The notes under the pieces are model-generated. The model searched no databases. It saw nothing but the letters and a program-made list of their open reading frames with translations, and was not told where the DNA came from. Positions 19,649 through 28,726 of a stretch of DNA of 64,000 nt are shown here, one piece after another. The stretch is taken from positions 372,001-436,000 of the forward strand of contig CAWBOK010000009.1 in the NCBI GenBank assembly GCA_963790415.1, read 5' to 3'. The translations under genes were made by a program, and so were the position numbers. Origin of the DNA: JAJZQZ01 sp963790415 (GTDB lineage Bacteria > Actinomycetota > Thermoleophilia > RBG-16-64-13). Each line of letters begins with the position of its first letter. Positions within the stretch are counted from its first letter, which is position 1.

Positions 19649-20227
19649 CTACGCCTCCTCCTCGGTCGCCGGTGCGGCGTCGGCCGACGCAGCGGGGTCG
19701 CCGCCATTCTGTCCGCCGCCCTCGCTCTTCGATCGGAAATCCTTCACCGCAGCGACCGCTTTGTCCGGTGTCAGTTTGCCGTAGGTGCGGTCGTTGATCA
19801 TCATGACCGGAGCCATGCCACAGGCGCCGAGGCACGCCACGTCCTCCAAGGTGAAGAACATGTCCTCGGTGTTCTCCCCGTTGCGGATGCCAAGATGACG
19901 CTCCACCTCTTGCGAGATGAGAGGAGCTCCCGACACATGGCAGGCCGTGCCGTGACAGACGCGCACGACGTTCTTCCCCCGCGGCACGAGCCGGAACTGG
20001 GCGAAGAAGGTGGCCACCCCATAGACCTGGCTGAGCGGCTCCCCCAGAGCCTCCGCGATGCGGGTCATCGCCTCACGGGGCACGAAACCGTACACCGCCT
20101 GCGTGCCTTGCAAGAGGGGGATCAGCGTCCCCTTCTGCCCCCGGTGTTTGACGAGCAGCTCCTCGAGTGGAGCCGCATCGAATCCCCCCTCGGCGATGGC
20201 GCCTGCGGCGCTCGGGCCGATGCTCAT
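19649..20227 (-). CDS. nuoE: NuoE-like thioredoxin-fold [2Fe-2S] subunit
   Basis: 192 residues; small electron-transfer partner of the NuoF-like subunit. The [2Fe-2S] ligands are Cys91, Cys96 (VCHGTACHVSG) and Cys132, Cys136 (CLGACGMAP), the standard CX4C and CX3C pairs. Also typical is YGVATFFAQFRL. A low-complexity tail (GGGQNGGDPAASADAAPATEEEA-like, about 25 residues) is unusual but harmless. ATG at 20227 chosen because GGAGG is upstream. It follows acsE after 25 bp and runs into nuoF without spacer. Confidence 0.9.
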   Translation of the reverse strand: MSIGPSAAGAIAEGGFDAAPLEELLVKHRGQKGTLIPLLQGTQAVYGFVPREAMTRIAEALGEPLSQVYGVATFFAQFRLVPRGKNVVRVCHGTACHVSGAPLISQEVERHLGIRNGENTEDMFFTLEDVACLGACGMAPVMMINDRTYGKLTPDKAVAAVKDFRSKSEGGGQNGGDPAASADAAPATEEEA

Positions 20228-20252
20228 GGGCAAACCTCCACGATCCCTAGGC

Positions 20253-21053
20253 CTATTTGAGTTCCGCGTCGGATACCGAATACAGAGACTGGTTGGTCAG
20301 GGCCTTGATCAGCCTGATCGACCGCATCATCTCCTTGTCGAGAGCGTCCACTATAGCCGACGTCATGCCGGCGGCGGACAGCATGGCCACGAACACGTTG
20401 TTGATGGCCGGGCGCAGTTCATCCGGCGCCCCGTTGGAGATGTTCGACAGCCCGCAGGTGGTCTTGACCATAGGGTCGAACATCTCGGGGAGCATCTTCA
20501 GGACATCCTGCACGGCGACTGCGTGCTGTTGACCCACGTCCACCCCGACGGGCAGGATGATGGGGTCGATGAAGATCTTCTCGTTGGGGATGCCCTGGTC
20601 GTTGGCGGCTACGACCAGTTCGTAGGCGAGGGCCACACGCTCGTTCGCGTCGATAGGGATGGCCGCGCCCATGGTCAGTCCGATGATCTCGCAGTTGTAC
20701 TTGGCTGCCAGCGGGAGGATGTTCTCCATCTTGTCGGGCTGACATGAGAACGAGTTGACGATCGGGTTCGGCAGGCCCAATTCCAGGCACTTCACGATGC
20801 CGGCTTCCATGGCCACGTGGTTCGTCGTGTCCAAACAGAACTGCAGCTTCGTTATCTCGGCGACCGTCTCGACGACGAACTCCATCATCTTGTCGCCGTC
20901 CTTGCGGGCCGGCCCCAGATTGATGTCGATGACGTCGGCGCCTGACTCGACCAACCTGCGCGCCAGATCCTGGATGGGAGCCTTGTCACGGTCCTTCATC
21001 GCAGTGCCGATGCGATTGACCATGACGTTGATATTCTCCGCGATTACGAGCAC
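20253..21053 (-). CDS. acsE: 5-methyltetrahydrofolate:corrinoid/iron-sulfur protein methyltransferase
   Basis: Moves the methyl group from methyl-THF to the cobalt of the corrinoid iron-sulfur protein AcsCD. 266 residues, matching AcsE of acetogens (about 262). TIM-barrel pterin-binding motifs: INLGPARKDGDKM, LDTTNHVAMEAGI, NSFSCQPDKMENIL and FIDPIILPVGVD. GTG start at 21053 after AAGGAGG and overlapping the end of lipA by 10 bp. The acetogen-type gene in this context is preferred over MetH-like fragments because it is the isolated pterin domain next to acsC, acsD and acsB. Confidence 0.95.
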   Translation of the reverse strand: MLVIAENINVMVNRIGTAMKDRDKAPIQDLARRLVESGADVIDINLGPARKDGDKMMEFVVETVAEITKLQFCLDTTNHVAMEAGIVKCLELGLPNPIVNSFSCQPDKMENILPLAAKYNCEIIGLTMGAAIPIDANERVALAYELVVAANDQGIPNEKIFIDPIILPVGVDVGQQHAVAVQDVLKMLPEMFDPMVKTTCGLSNISNGAPDELRPAINNVFVAMLSAAGMTSAIVDALDKEMMRSIRLIKALTNQSLYSVSDAELK

Positions 21054-21976
21054 TCGTCCTCCTTCGTCGCCGGACCCGATGACCCCGCTCCCCCCAAACG
21101 GAGAGTCTCCTCCGCCCGGTATGAGCTGCGCACGAAGGGCGCGGCCTCCACATAGAGACCCAGGGACTCCCCCATGCGCGCATACTCCGCAAAGACTACC
21201 GGCGGCACGTACTCCACCACCGGCAGGTGCTGCTTCGTGGGCCGCAGATACTGGCCCACAGTGACTACGTCGACCCCGGCGCCTTGCAGCGCTTCAAACA
21301 GCGCGCGTACTTCTTCACGCGTCTCACTCAAGCCGACCATGAAGCCCGTCTTCACCAGTCCCTGCCCCCGGTCCGCCGCGTAGCGAAGCACCCGCAGCGA
21401 GCGGGCCAGATCAGCCTGCGGACGGACGGTGGGATAGAGCCGGCCGACCGTCTCCACGTTGTGGTTGAAGACCTCCGGGGTCGCTCCAAGTACCAGGTCT
21501 ATCGACCCTTCCGATCCGCCGAAATCCGGCACCAACACCTCGACTGTCGCGTCCGGCACGCGCCCGCGCACGGCGCGGACGGTGGCGGCAAAATGGCCCG
21601 CTCCCCCATCCGGCAGGTCGTCACGGGTCACCGACGTCACGACGACATGCCGCAATCCCATCAGGGCGGCGGCGTCCGCGACGTGCGCCGGCTCGTCGGC
21701 GTCCAGCGGCTCCGGCAGACCTCCTTCTACGCTGCAGAACCGGCAATCCCGGGTGCACACGCCACCCAAGATCAGAAACGTGGCCGTGCCTCGTTCGAAG
21801 CACTCACCCTTGTTGGGGCAGCGGGCGCTTTCACACACGGTGTGAAGATGACGGTCGCGCAGCAGACTCTCCACCTCGAAGACGGCCCGCGCCCGAGGAA
21901 GAGGCTTCTTGAGCCAGTCGGGCTTCCGACCGGGCCCATCGACTACTGGACAGACTGTCTCGCTATGCTCACTCAT
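21044..21976 (-). CDS. lipA: Lipoyl synthase
   Basis: Radical SAM enzyme that inserts two sulfurs into protein-bound octanoate. 310 residues. Auxiliary cluster Cys48, Cys53, Cys59 (CESARCPNKGEC) and radical-SAM cluster Cys74, Cys78, Cys81 (CTRDCRFC) are both present, plus TSVTRDDLPDGGAGHF and the C-terminal RSSY. Placed between lpdA and acsE in the C1 operon; the likely target is the glycine cleavage H protein, which is not in the window. The ATG at 21976 has no obvious close ribosome site. Confidence 0.95.
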   Translation of the reverse strand: MSEHSETVCPVVDGPGRKPDWLKKPLPRARAVFEVESLLRDRHLHTVCESARCPNKGECFERGTATFLILGGVCTRDCRFCSVEGGLPEPLDADEPAHVADAAALMGLRHVVVTSVTRDDLPDGGAGHFAATVRAVRGRVPDATVEVLVPDFGGSEGSIDLVLGATPEVFNHNVETVGRLYPTVRPQADLARSLRVLRYAADRGQGLVKTGFMVGLSETREEVRALFEALQGAGVDVVTVGQYLRPTKQHLPVVEYVPPVVFAEYARMGESLGLYVEAAPFVRSSYRAEETLRLGGAGSSGPATKEDECS

Positions 21977-22019
21977 ACCGTTGCCGTTTAGGCCGGCGCC
22001 TCCGCCCTCCGCATCCCGT

Positions 22020-23414
22020 TCAGCCTGCTACGTGTATCGACTCGCCGTGCACGTCGTGCGCAGCTTCCATCAGCGCCTCCCCGATGGTGGGGTGCGCGTG
22101 GATGGTGTCGCCGATCTGCTTCACCGTAAGGTCGTTCTTGATGGCCACGGCGATCTCGTGGATGAGGTCGGTGACATGGGGGCCCATCATATTCGCTCCA
22201 AGCACCTTGTCCGTGTTGCGATCGGCCACGATCTGGATGTAGCCGACGGCTTCGCCGATAGCAAGCGCCTTGCCGGCCGCTCCCAGGCGGAACGTACCGG
22301 TGATGGGTTCGTAGCCCTCGTCCTTGGCTTGGTCTTCGGTCAGGCCGATGCTCGCGATCTCGGGCAGGGTGTAGACACAGCTGGGCACCACTTTGAGTTC
22401 CCGCTGCACGTCGCCGCCCAGGCAGTTCTCCACGGCCACGAGACCTTCGTAGGAGGCCACGTGGGCAAGCAGGATGCCGCCGTTGACGTCACCGATGGCA
22501 TAGACGTTCGGCGCACTGGTCTCCAGCTTGTCGTTCACCACGATGTAGCCGCGGCCGTCGGTCTCCACGCCCACCGTCTCCAGACCGATGCCCTGAGAGT
22601 TGGGTTGCCGGCCGATGGACACCAGCATCTTCTCGGCCGTGATCTGCGGACCGCCCTCGATGTTGGCGGTGATGTGGTTGGCGCCGTACTCAGCGATGCC
22701 GTTTACCTTGGTCTTCAGCATCACCTCGATGCCCTTCTTCTTGAAGATCTGCTGGAACTGCTTGGCCAGCCGCGTGTCTTCGAGGGGCAGCATCTGCGGC
22801 ATCATCTCGACCATGGTGATCTTGGTGCCCAGCTCCGAGAACACCGAGGCGAACTCGCAGCCGATCACACCGGCTCCGATGATCAACAGGGTCTCGGGGA
22901 TGGAGGTCAGCTCCAGCGCCCCGGTAGACGTCAACACCGTCGGCTGGTCGAAATCGAAGAAGGGCAGCCGGGCCGGTTCGGACCCCGTGGCGATGATGAT
23001 CTTGTCAGCCTCGAGGGTCACCGTGCCGTCGGCAGTCTCCACCTGGACGGTCCCGGGGCCGGTGATGCGGCCGTCCCCCGTCACGAGCTTCACTTTGTTC
23101 TTCTTGAAGAGCGCATGGATGCCGTCTCGCAGTTGCTTGGAGATGGCGTTCTTGCGCTCCATCATGCGGGTGAAATCGGGCGTGATATCACCCGGCACGA
23201 CGAACCCGAATTCGCCGCCGGAACGGGCTTTGTGCAGCGCTTCGACGCTGCCCAGCAGAGCCTTGGTGGGTATACATCCCCGGTTCAGGCACGTGCCGCC
23301 CAGCAGATCCTTCTCGACCACGGTCACGTCCGCCCCGCGCTGGGCCGCGCGGATGCCCGCGACATACCCCCCGGGGCCGCCCCCGATGATGACTATCCTC
23401 ACTGCGTCGGCCAC
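22020..23414 (-). CDS. lpdA: Dihydrolipoyl dehydrogenase
   Basis: FAD enzyme (L protein/E3) that reoxidises dihydrolipoamide with NAD. 464 residues. FAD motif VIIGGGPGGYVAGIRAAQRG, redox disulfide Cys42/Cys47 in GGTCLNRGCIPTK, NAD motif IIGAGVIGCEFASVF, and the C-terminal His-Glu site HAHPTIGEAL. GTG start at 23414. lpdA is also found inside the Wood-Ljungdahl cluster of acetogenic clostridia, so its presence here is not accidental; a role in glycine cleavage or in methylene-THF metabolism is the usual suggestion. Confidence 0.95.
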   Translation of the reverse strand: MADAVRIVIIGGGPGGYVAGIRAAQRGADVTVVEKDLLGGTCLNRGCIPTKALLGSVEALHKARSGGEFGFVVPGDITPDFTRMMERKNAISKQLRDGIHALFKKNKVKLVTGDGRITGPGTVQVETADGTVTLEADKIIIATGSEPARLPFFDFDQPTVLTSTGALELTSIPETLLIIGAGVIGCEFASVFSELGTKITMVEMMPQMLPLEDTRLAKQFQQIFKKKGIEVMLKTKVNGIAEYGANHITANIEGGPQITAEKMLVSIGRQPNSQGIGLETVGVETDGRGYIVVNDKLETSAPNVYAIGDVNGGILLAHVASYEGLVAVENCLGGDVQRELKVVPSCVYTLPEIASIGLTEDQAKDEGYEPITGTFRLGAAGKALAIGEAVGYIQIVADRNTDKVLGANMMGPHVTDLIHEIAVAIKNDLTVKQIGDTIHAHPTIGEALMEAAHDVHGESIHVAG

Positions 23415-23443
23415 CGCCGCTCTCCCTTCCTCCGGCTTCTTCC

Positions 23444-23468
23444 AGGCGGGACCGCACCGGTCCCGCCT
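23444..23468 (-). terminator. Intercistronic hairpin between metF and lpdA
   Basis: A perfect 11-bp stem (AGGCGGGACCG / CGGTCCCGCCT) with a 3-nt loop lies in the 71-bp gap between metF and lpdA. No T-tract follows on the minus strand, so it is more likely an mRNA processing/stability element or weak attenuator than a full terminator. Confidence 0.45.
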
Positions 23469-23485
23469 CCATCACCCGCCTGGTG

Positions 23486-24382
23486 CTACAGCAGCCCGGC
23501 CAACTTCAGGATGTCGGGCACGATCTCTTCCTTGCCGATCGCCATCACGTGCACACCGTCGCACACCTTGTTCTCCATGCAGAAACGGATGTGCCGGGCG
23601 CAGATCTCCATACCCTTGTGGAGGGCCTCCTCCTTGGGAACCGACGCCAACTCCTCGAGGAGGTTATCGGGGACGAACACGCCGGGTACGAACTTGTTCA
23701 TGTACTTGGCCATGCCCAAGCTGGTAAGCACGACCAGACCGGCCATCAGCTTGACGTCGGTGCCTTCCGTGACACCCCGCGAGTATTCCGCGAAGCGCTG
23801 GAAGTTGTCCATGTCGTAGACGGCCTGCGTCTGGAAGAACTGCGCGCCGGCGGCGATCTTCTTCTCGTACTTCAGCTTCTGCGGCTCGATGGGGTCGGAC
23901 TCGGGAGTCACCACAGCGCCGATGAAGAAGTCGGTGGCGCCGCCCAGTTCGTTGCCGGCCCAATCGTAGCCCTCGTTCATCCGCTTCACGCACTGGATGA
24001 GCTGCACCGACTCGAAGTCGTAGACCTCTTTGGCCTCCTTGTGATCGCCCACGCTCACGTGATCGCCGGTGAGACAGAGGACGTTGCGGATGCCCAGGAA
24101 ATGGGCGGAGAGCAGATCGTTCTCCAGTGCCAGACGGTTGCGGTCCCGGCAGGTCATCTGGAAGATGGCGTCGCCGCCCTTGGAGACGATGTCATGGGAC
24201 ACCGCCATCGACCCAAGGCGCATGACCGCGCTCTGGTTGTCGGTGACGTTCAGGGCATCGACCATGTCCTTGAGAAGGTCGATGTGATGCAACATGGTGT
24301 CGACGTCGGTGCCTTTCGGCGGACCGATCTCACCCGAGACGACGAATTTGCCGCTCTCGCAGGCCTCGCGATACTTGGCCAT
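23486..24382 (-). CDS. metF: Methylenetetrahydrofolate reductase, catalytic subunit
   Basis: Reduces 5,10-methylene-THF to 5-methyl-THF; last step of the methyl branch before AcsE. 298 residues, TIM barrel of the MetF family with GEIGPPKGTDVDTM near the N-terminus, NVTDNQSAVMRLGSMA, and LCLTGDHVSVGDHKEAK. FAD is the expected cofactor. Only 2 bp separate it from the upstream metV, the partner subunit in acetogens. Confidence 0.95.
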   Translation of the reverse strand: MAKYREACESGKFVVSGEIGPPKGTDVDTMLHHIDLLKDMVDALNVTDNQSAVMRLGSMAVSHDIVSKGGDAIFQMTCRDRNRLALENDLLSAHFLGIRNVLCLTGDHVSVGDHKEAKEVYDFESVQLIQCVKRMNEGYDWAGNELGGATDFFIGAVVTPESDPIEPQKLKYEKKIAAGAQFFQTQAVYDMDNFQRFAEYSRGVTEGTDVKLMAGLVVLTSLGMAKYMNKFVPGVFVPDNLLEELASVPKEEALHKGMEICARHIRFCMENKVCDGVHVMAIGKEEIVPDILKLAGLL

Positions 24383-24384
24383 AC

Positions 24385-25056
24385 CTACGCCGCCCCTTTC
24401 TCTTCCTCAGCCGCTCGGCCGTCCAGTCTGCCCGGGCGCTCCACCGCGTTCCAGCGCTTGGGGGTGTGGATCTTCATGAACGAGTCCAGCTTGTCCTCGG
24501 ACTTCATCTGGTTGTAGATCAAGACCCAGGCGCAATCCTTCTCGGAATCGACTTCGCACTTGCCGTTGTTCGTGCCGCCGCAGGGTCCGTTGAGGATGCC
24601 CTTGGCGCACCGGGTGACCGGGCAGATGGCCCCGTACTCGTCGATGACGCACTCGCCGCACAGCGAGCATTTCTCTTCGAAGACCATCTGGCGCTTGACG
24701 TTGCCCACGAAGAGCGTGTTCGCGCCCGGGCTCACATGCTTGGTCGTGGCCTCGCGAACCGCCTGCACGCCCGCGCCACACGACAGCACGAGGAAGGCGT
24801 CGGCCGCGGCGGATGCTTCTTTGTTCTGGCGAATGATCCGCTTGACATCGAGCTCGGCGCAGGTCGAGTGGGCCACATCGGTGGCTACGATCGTCTTGCC
24901 GGCCTCTTCCAGGCGGGTCTTCATCTCGGCGAGTTCAGTCTCCCCGCCGGTCTGCGTCATGGTTGCGCACTCGCCGCACCCCACGATGTAGACGTTCGTG
25001 TTCCCTGTGAGACTCTCAAGGATCTCCTCGAAAGGCTTCTGCTTACTGATGATCAA
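24385..25056 (-). CDS. metV: Methylenetetrahydrofolate reductase partner subunit MetV
   Basis: 223 residues, cysteine-rich partner that forms the MetVF-type reductase of acetogens. Seen are VGCGECATMT near residues 25-34, KCSLCGECV, and CPVTRCAKGILNGPCGG, which supply ligands for iron-sulfur and zinc sites, followed by the family tail. ATG at 25056. MetV links MetF to electron donors (ferredoxin or NADH modules); no RnfC- or HdrA-like partner is encoded beside it here, so the donor is unknown. Confidence 0.92.
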   Translation of the reverse strand: MIISKQKPFEEILESLTGNTNVYIVGCGECATMTQTGGETELAEMKTRLEEAGKTIVATDVAHSTCAELDVKRIIRQNKEASAAADAFLVLSCGAGVQAVREATTKHVSPGANTLFVGNVKRQMVFEEKCSLCGECVIDEYGAICPVTRCAKGILNGPCGGTNNGKCEVDSEKDCAWVLIYNQMKSEDKLDSFMKIHTPKRWNAVERPGRLDGRAAEEEKGAA

Positions 25057-25076
25057 TTTGCCAAACCTCCGTTCCG

Positions 25077-26414
25077 CTAGTTGAGTCCTCGCAGATAGCG
25101 CGGCACGTCTGCCGCTTCACGCACACCGACCACGACTTCCCAGCCGCCGAGCTCTTCCTCCAACTCGCCGCTGATCTGGGCCACGTAGCCGGGGATAATG
25201 ATCTTCCTGTGGCTGACCTTCTCCTCGATGCCGCTCTTCTTCACGAACGCCGCGATGGCGTCGGCCACGAACTTGCCTGCCGCCCACGAGGTCAGCACCG
25301 ATTGGCCTTCCGTGTCCATCACCAGCAGCCAGGTGGGGACCTTGCTCGCCTCGATCTCGCCGGCCACAGTGAAGTACGTGAGCGAGAAGTTGGTGGTGAT
25401 GAGAAGCGGACTATCCGCGGTCGGTTCGTTCAGCGGGTAGATGCCCTGATCCATCTGCATCGGCCGCTGAGGGTCGGTGTAGATGTTCTGGGAAAGGATC
25501 AAGAGCGGCAGGACCTGAGCCGGGTCGAGAGTGTCGATGACCACGATGCCCGCGTACTTGGCCACGAACACCCCGGCGAAGACCATCTTGAGCATAGGGT
25601 CGGCGGTCATGCGGCAGGGGAAGGCGATAGTCGGGAACCCGAGCGCCCGGAACTTCTTCTTGATGGCCGCGCGGCGGATGTAGGTCTGATCGCGAAGGGC
25701 GTCTTGCAGATTCGCCGGCATGGGGTCGAGAACGACCTCCTTGTAGTCTGCGGCGACGCACTTCTCACCCAACTCGGCCAGCTCGGCCAGGGTGGGCGCT
25801 TTGATGACGAAGGGCACGCCCAGTTCCTTGGCCACACCGGCCACGGCGTCGAAGTTCGACGCGGTGGCGGCATACAGCAGCGGCTTCTGGGCCTTCACGG
25901 GCTCCGCCGCGGCCTTGAGGGCGGCCGCGTCCTCGCTCATGATCACGATGCCCGCGCCCGTCTCGTCGGAGGCCTTCTTCACCCGCGCGGCCAGCGTGGC
26001 CGCATCGCCAGACTCGATGGCGAACAGCTTCGCCCGCAGCATCTGGCCGACCCGCTCGAAGGACTGAGCCTTGAACGTGTCGAGCGCCTGCTGGAAGGCG
26101 GCATCGTCGAAGCTGTCGTCGATCAGAACGGCCACGCCCGGGGGATGCTCGAACCGCTTCTCGTGGCGGTAAAGCACGGTCTCCTCGCCCACGACCACGG
26201 CCATGTCGCCCGCGCCCACGGTGACCTTGCGTATGGGAGGCGCCGCCGCCTCACCGAGTTCCGCCGCCGCCTCTGCCGAGACGTGGGGGCACTGGGAGAG
26301 TTCGGCCTTCCCGGAGGCCAGTTGCATAGCGAATGCCATGCAGGTAGGGAAACCGCAGTCTTTGCAGTTGGTCTTCGGTAAGAGCTTGAAGATCTGCAAC
26401 CCGCTTAATGCCAA
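25077..26414 (-). CDS. acsC: Corrinoid iron-sulfur protein large subunit (AcsC)
   Basis: 445 residues, the normal size of the gamma subunit of CFeSP. The N-terminal [4Fe-4S] ligands Cys17, Cys20, Cys25 and Cys42 (TNCKDCGFPTC, then QCPHV) sit at the same positions as in Moorella AcsC. A TIM barrel and a C-terminal cobalamin-binding domain follow. It accepts the methyl group from AcsE and passes it to AcsB. Ribosome site AAAGGAG before the ATG. Confidence 0.95.
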   Translation of the reverse strand: MALSGLQIFKLLPKTNCKDCGFPTCMAFAMQLASGKAELSQCPHVSAEAAAELGEAAAPPIRKVTVGAGDMAVVVGEETVLYRHEKRFEHPPGVAVLIDDSFDDAAFQQALDTFKAQSFERVGQMLRAKLFAIESGDAATLAARVKKASDETGAGIVIMSEDAAALKAAAEPVKAQKPLLYAATASNFDAVAGVAKELGVPFVIKAPTLAELAELGEKCVAADYKEVVLDPMPANLQDALRDQTYIRRAAIKKKFRALGFPTIAFPCRMTADPMLKMVFAGVFVAKYAGIVVIDTLDPAQVLPLLILSQNIYTDPQRPMQMDQGIYPLNEPTADSPLLITTNFSLTYFTVAGEIEASKVPTWLLVMDTEGQSVLTSWAAGKFVADAIAAFVKKSGIEEKVSHRKIIIPGYVAQISGELEEELGGWEVVVGVREAADVPRYLRGLN

Positions 26415-26503
26415 AGTGTCACTCCTTTCCGATCAGTCGAAGGAACTGCGGGCCTCGCGTGAGAGTGCCACCTAAGGGCCACCCTCCCGCCAAGACTCCG
26501 TCT

Positions 26504-28715
26504 CTAGAACATCGGGTCCATCTCGAGCGCCGGGTGACCGACCTCGGTCAAGTAGGCGAGGATTTCGTCCTCCTCGGTGCCGTTGTCTTCGGTGGCGATC
26601 TTGTCGTAGAAATCGCTGTAGCCCTGCTTGGCCGCATTCGCCTTTATCTGTTCTTCCAGCTCTTCTTTGAGCTTCTTGGGCATCCACACCAGCCGGGCGA
26701 TACCGCCGTCACCACTGATGAACTTCGGAGAGCCCATGTAGAACTTGGAATGCCCCACGAAACCCGGAGTCTGCGCCCCGCCGCCCACCGAGCCGGCCAG
26801 GGTGGAGAACTTCATGCCACAAGGAGTCATCCCGGTGTGGTCCCGGTCGACTGTCATGACGCCGTTGCACATGGGCAGGAGCACGCTGATGGCCTCGAAG
26901 CACCCACATGAGGTCATCGGGTTCTCCATCATGCTGTACGCGCTGAAACGCTCGATCGCGTTGTGCGAAGCCGAATAGGCGAACTCGTCGACGCCTTCCC
27001 ACTCGCCCAATCGCTGGTCTACGACCGCGCCCTTCACGATGGGCTGGTTCGGTCCGGTGGGGTTGATCTCGAACGCGGCCTTGCCGTCGAGCCAGTTGTA
27101 GGCTCCGCACAGACCCGGACGCTCGGGCGTGATCACGCACACGTGGTCGGGAGCAAAACTCTGACACAGGGTGCAGGAGTAGAAGATGTCCACCGACTCG
27201 TCGGTGAGCGAACCGATGCGCTCATCGCGCTCGTGGTATACGGACTGTGCGCGATGGACCAGTGCGGATACCTCGGGCTCCTGCGTGAATATGGTCACCT
27301 GCACTTTGTCGACGATCCCTCCGAAGTCCGCGTGGTAGCGGGCGTGGACGATCTTGCCGACGTGCTCGAAGCGTGAAGCCGGCCGCAACGGCCTTCTTGC
27401 TGATGCGCTCCCAGATGATGTCGCGCTGGCCGACGTGCAGGAACCCTTCCGCCTCGTTCAGGAAGTGGTGCAACTGACGTTCCAGGATGGGCTCGAAGTC
27501 CTTCTGCATCTTGCGGCCGGACACCTCGATCAGCAGGCCGTACGGGATGGTGGTGCCCGGTTCGATCTCGTTCACGTCGGGGCCGACGATCGTGATCTTG
27601 CCGTCTTCAACATCCTCGGCGATGACGGTCAGTTCCGACCCCGGCGCTTTCGGGCCGGCGAGTTCCACGTGCAGGTCTTCCTTGCGGATCCGCTCGCCCT
27701 CGAAGGCCGGGCCGTAGGCCACCGGCACGGGCACCTCGGTGATGACGATCTTGAGCCCGCGCACCTCGATGGCCTTGGCCACGATCTGATCCAGAGGGAT
27801 GTTCGAGACCACGTGCTCGTAGGTGCAGACACCCGTGGGCAGGATCTCGGGGATGTCGGTCTCGGCGATGGTGGGGAAGCCGTAGTTGATCGCTCCCGCA
27901 GCCGCGGCATACTTCAGGTCGTCGACCTCGCCCAGGGCGAGCACGAAGGCGAAGACGCGGTCCTTGTTGTACCTGAGGGTGCCCTTGTAGTCGCCCGGCT
28001 TCACGCCACCGAACGCCATGGCCGCCCGGGTGGCGAAGCCGATGGAGTAGATATGCCCGTAGATCTCGGGGCCGAACGGCACCAAGCGGGTATCCCAGCC
28101 CATCTCCACATCAGCTTCCGCCAACTGTTGGGCGAAGGTGGTGCCGCGGGACCCGCCCGCCATGAAGACGTACAGGTACTTGCCCTGCATCTCGCGAGCG
28201 AGGGCCACAGCGGTCTCCACGTCCGGGGCGGAACCGGTTACCGCGGCGAAGCCGGGGGCCGAACCGTCCACGAACTCCACACCGCGCTGCCGCATTATGA
28301 TGTCGTCGGCGCAACCGAGCCAGATGTCCTGCACGGGGGCCGGACCGGCACCCACGTACTTCAGGGCCTCGATGATCTCGGCCAGCCACAGGGCTGCCAT
28401 GCCGTTGTCGAGTGTCTCGCCCAGGTAGGGCAGCCAGAGCTTCGCCGCCGGCGGCGGAGTGATCAGCTTTTCGGCCCTGTCGATGACGAGCGCCATGTCG
28501 TCGAGGGTCTCGACCGCCTGGCCGGTGATGGCGTAGATGACCGGCAGGTAGTAGCCGGTGTTGGGGAAGAACTCGACCTTCTTGCCCGAGTCCGTCGTGC
28601 CCCGCGCTTCATCGAGTCGGGCCTTCGCCAGATCCAGATAGGACTGGACGCCGCGGGCCACACCACCCGCGATGGTCTCGCGGATGCCTTCGATCTGCCG
28701 TGCTATGGTCGCCAT
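26504..28715 (-). CDS. acsB: Acetyl-CoA synthase catalytic subunit (AcsB), one frameshift
   Basis: Condenses CO, the methyl group from CFeSP and CoA to acetyl-CoA at the nickel A-cluster. Corrected 736 residues (family about 730). The [4Fe-4S] of the A-cluster is in YSCTLCQSF, DHVC and GLCGAYNW, and the nickel-bridging Cys-Gly-Cys in TSCGCFEAI. One inserted C at about 27376 changes frame between AAGFT and FEHVGKIVHARYH. ATG 28715 follows a GGGGGAGA site, 11 bp after acsA. It has the full-length bacterial N-terminal domain that binds AcsA. Confidence 0.95.
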
Positions 28716-28726
28716 AGGTCTCCCCC

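Noticed and set aside
18551..20260. Open frame of 569 codons antisense to the NuoF-like gene
   Set aside because: Shadow frame: composition is Arg/His/Gly-rich, no motif, and the opposite strand encodes a protein with all cluster ligands.
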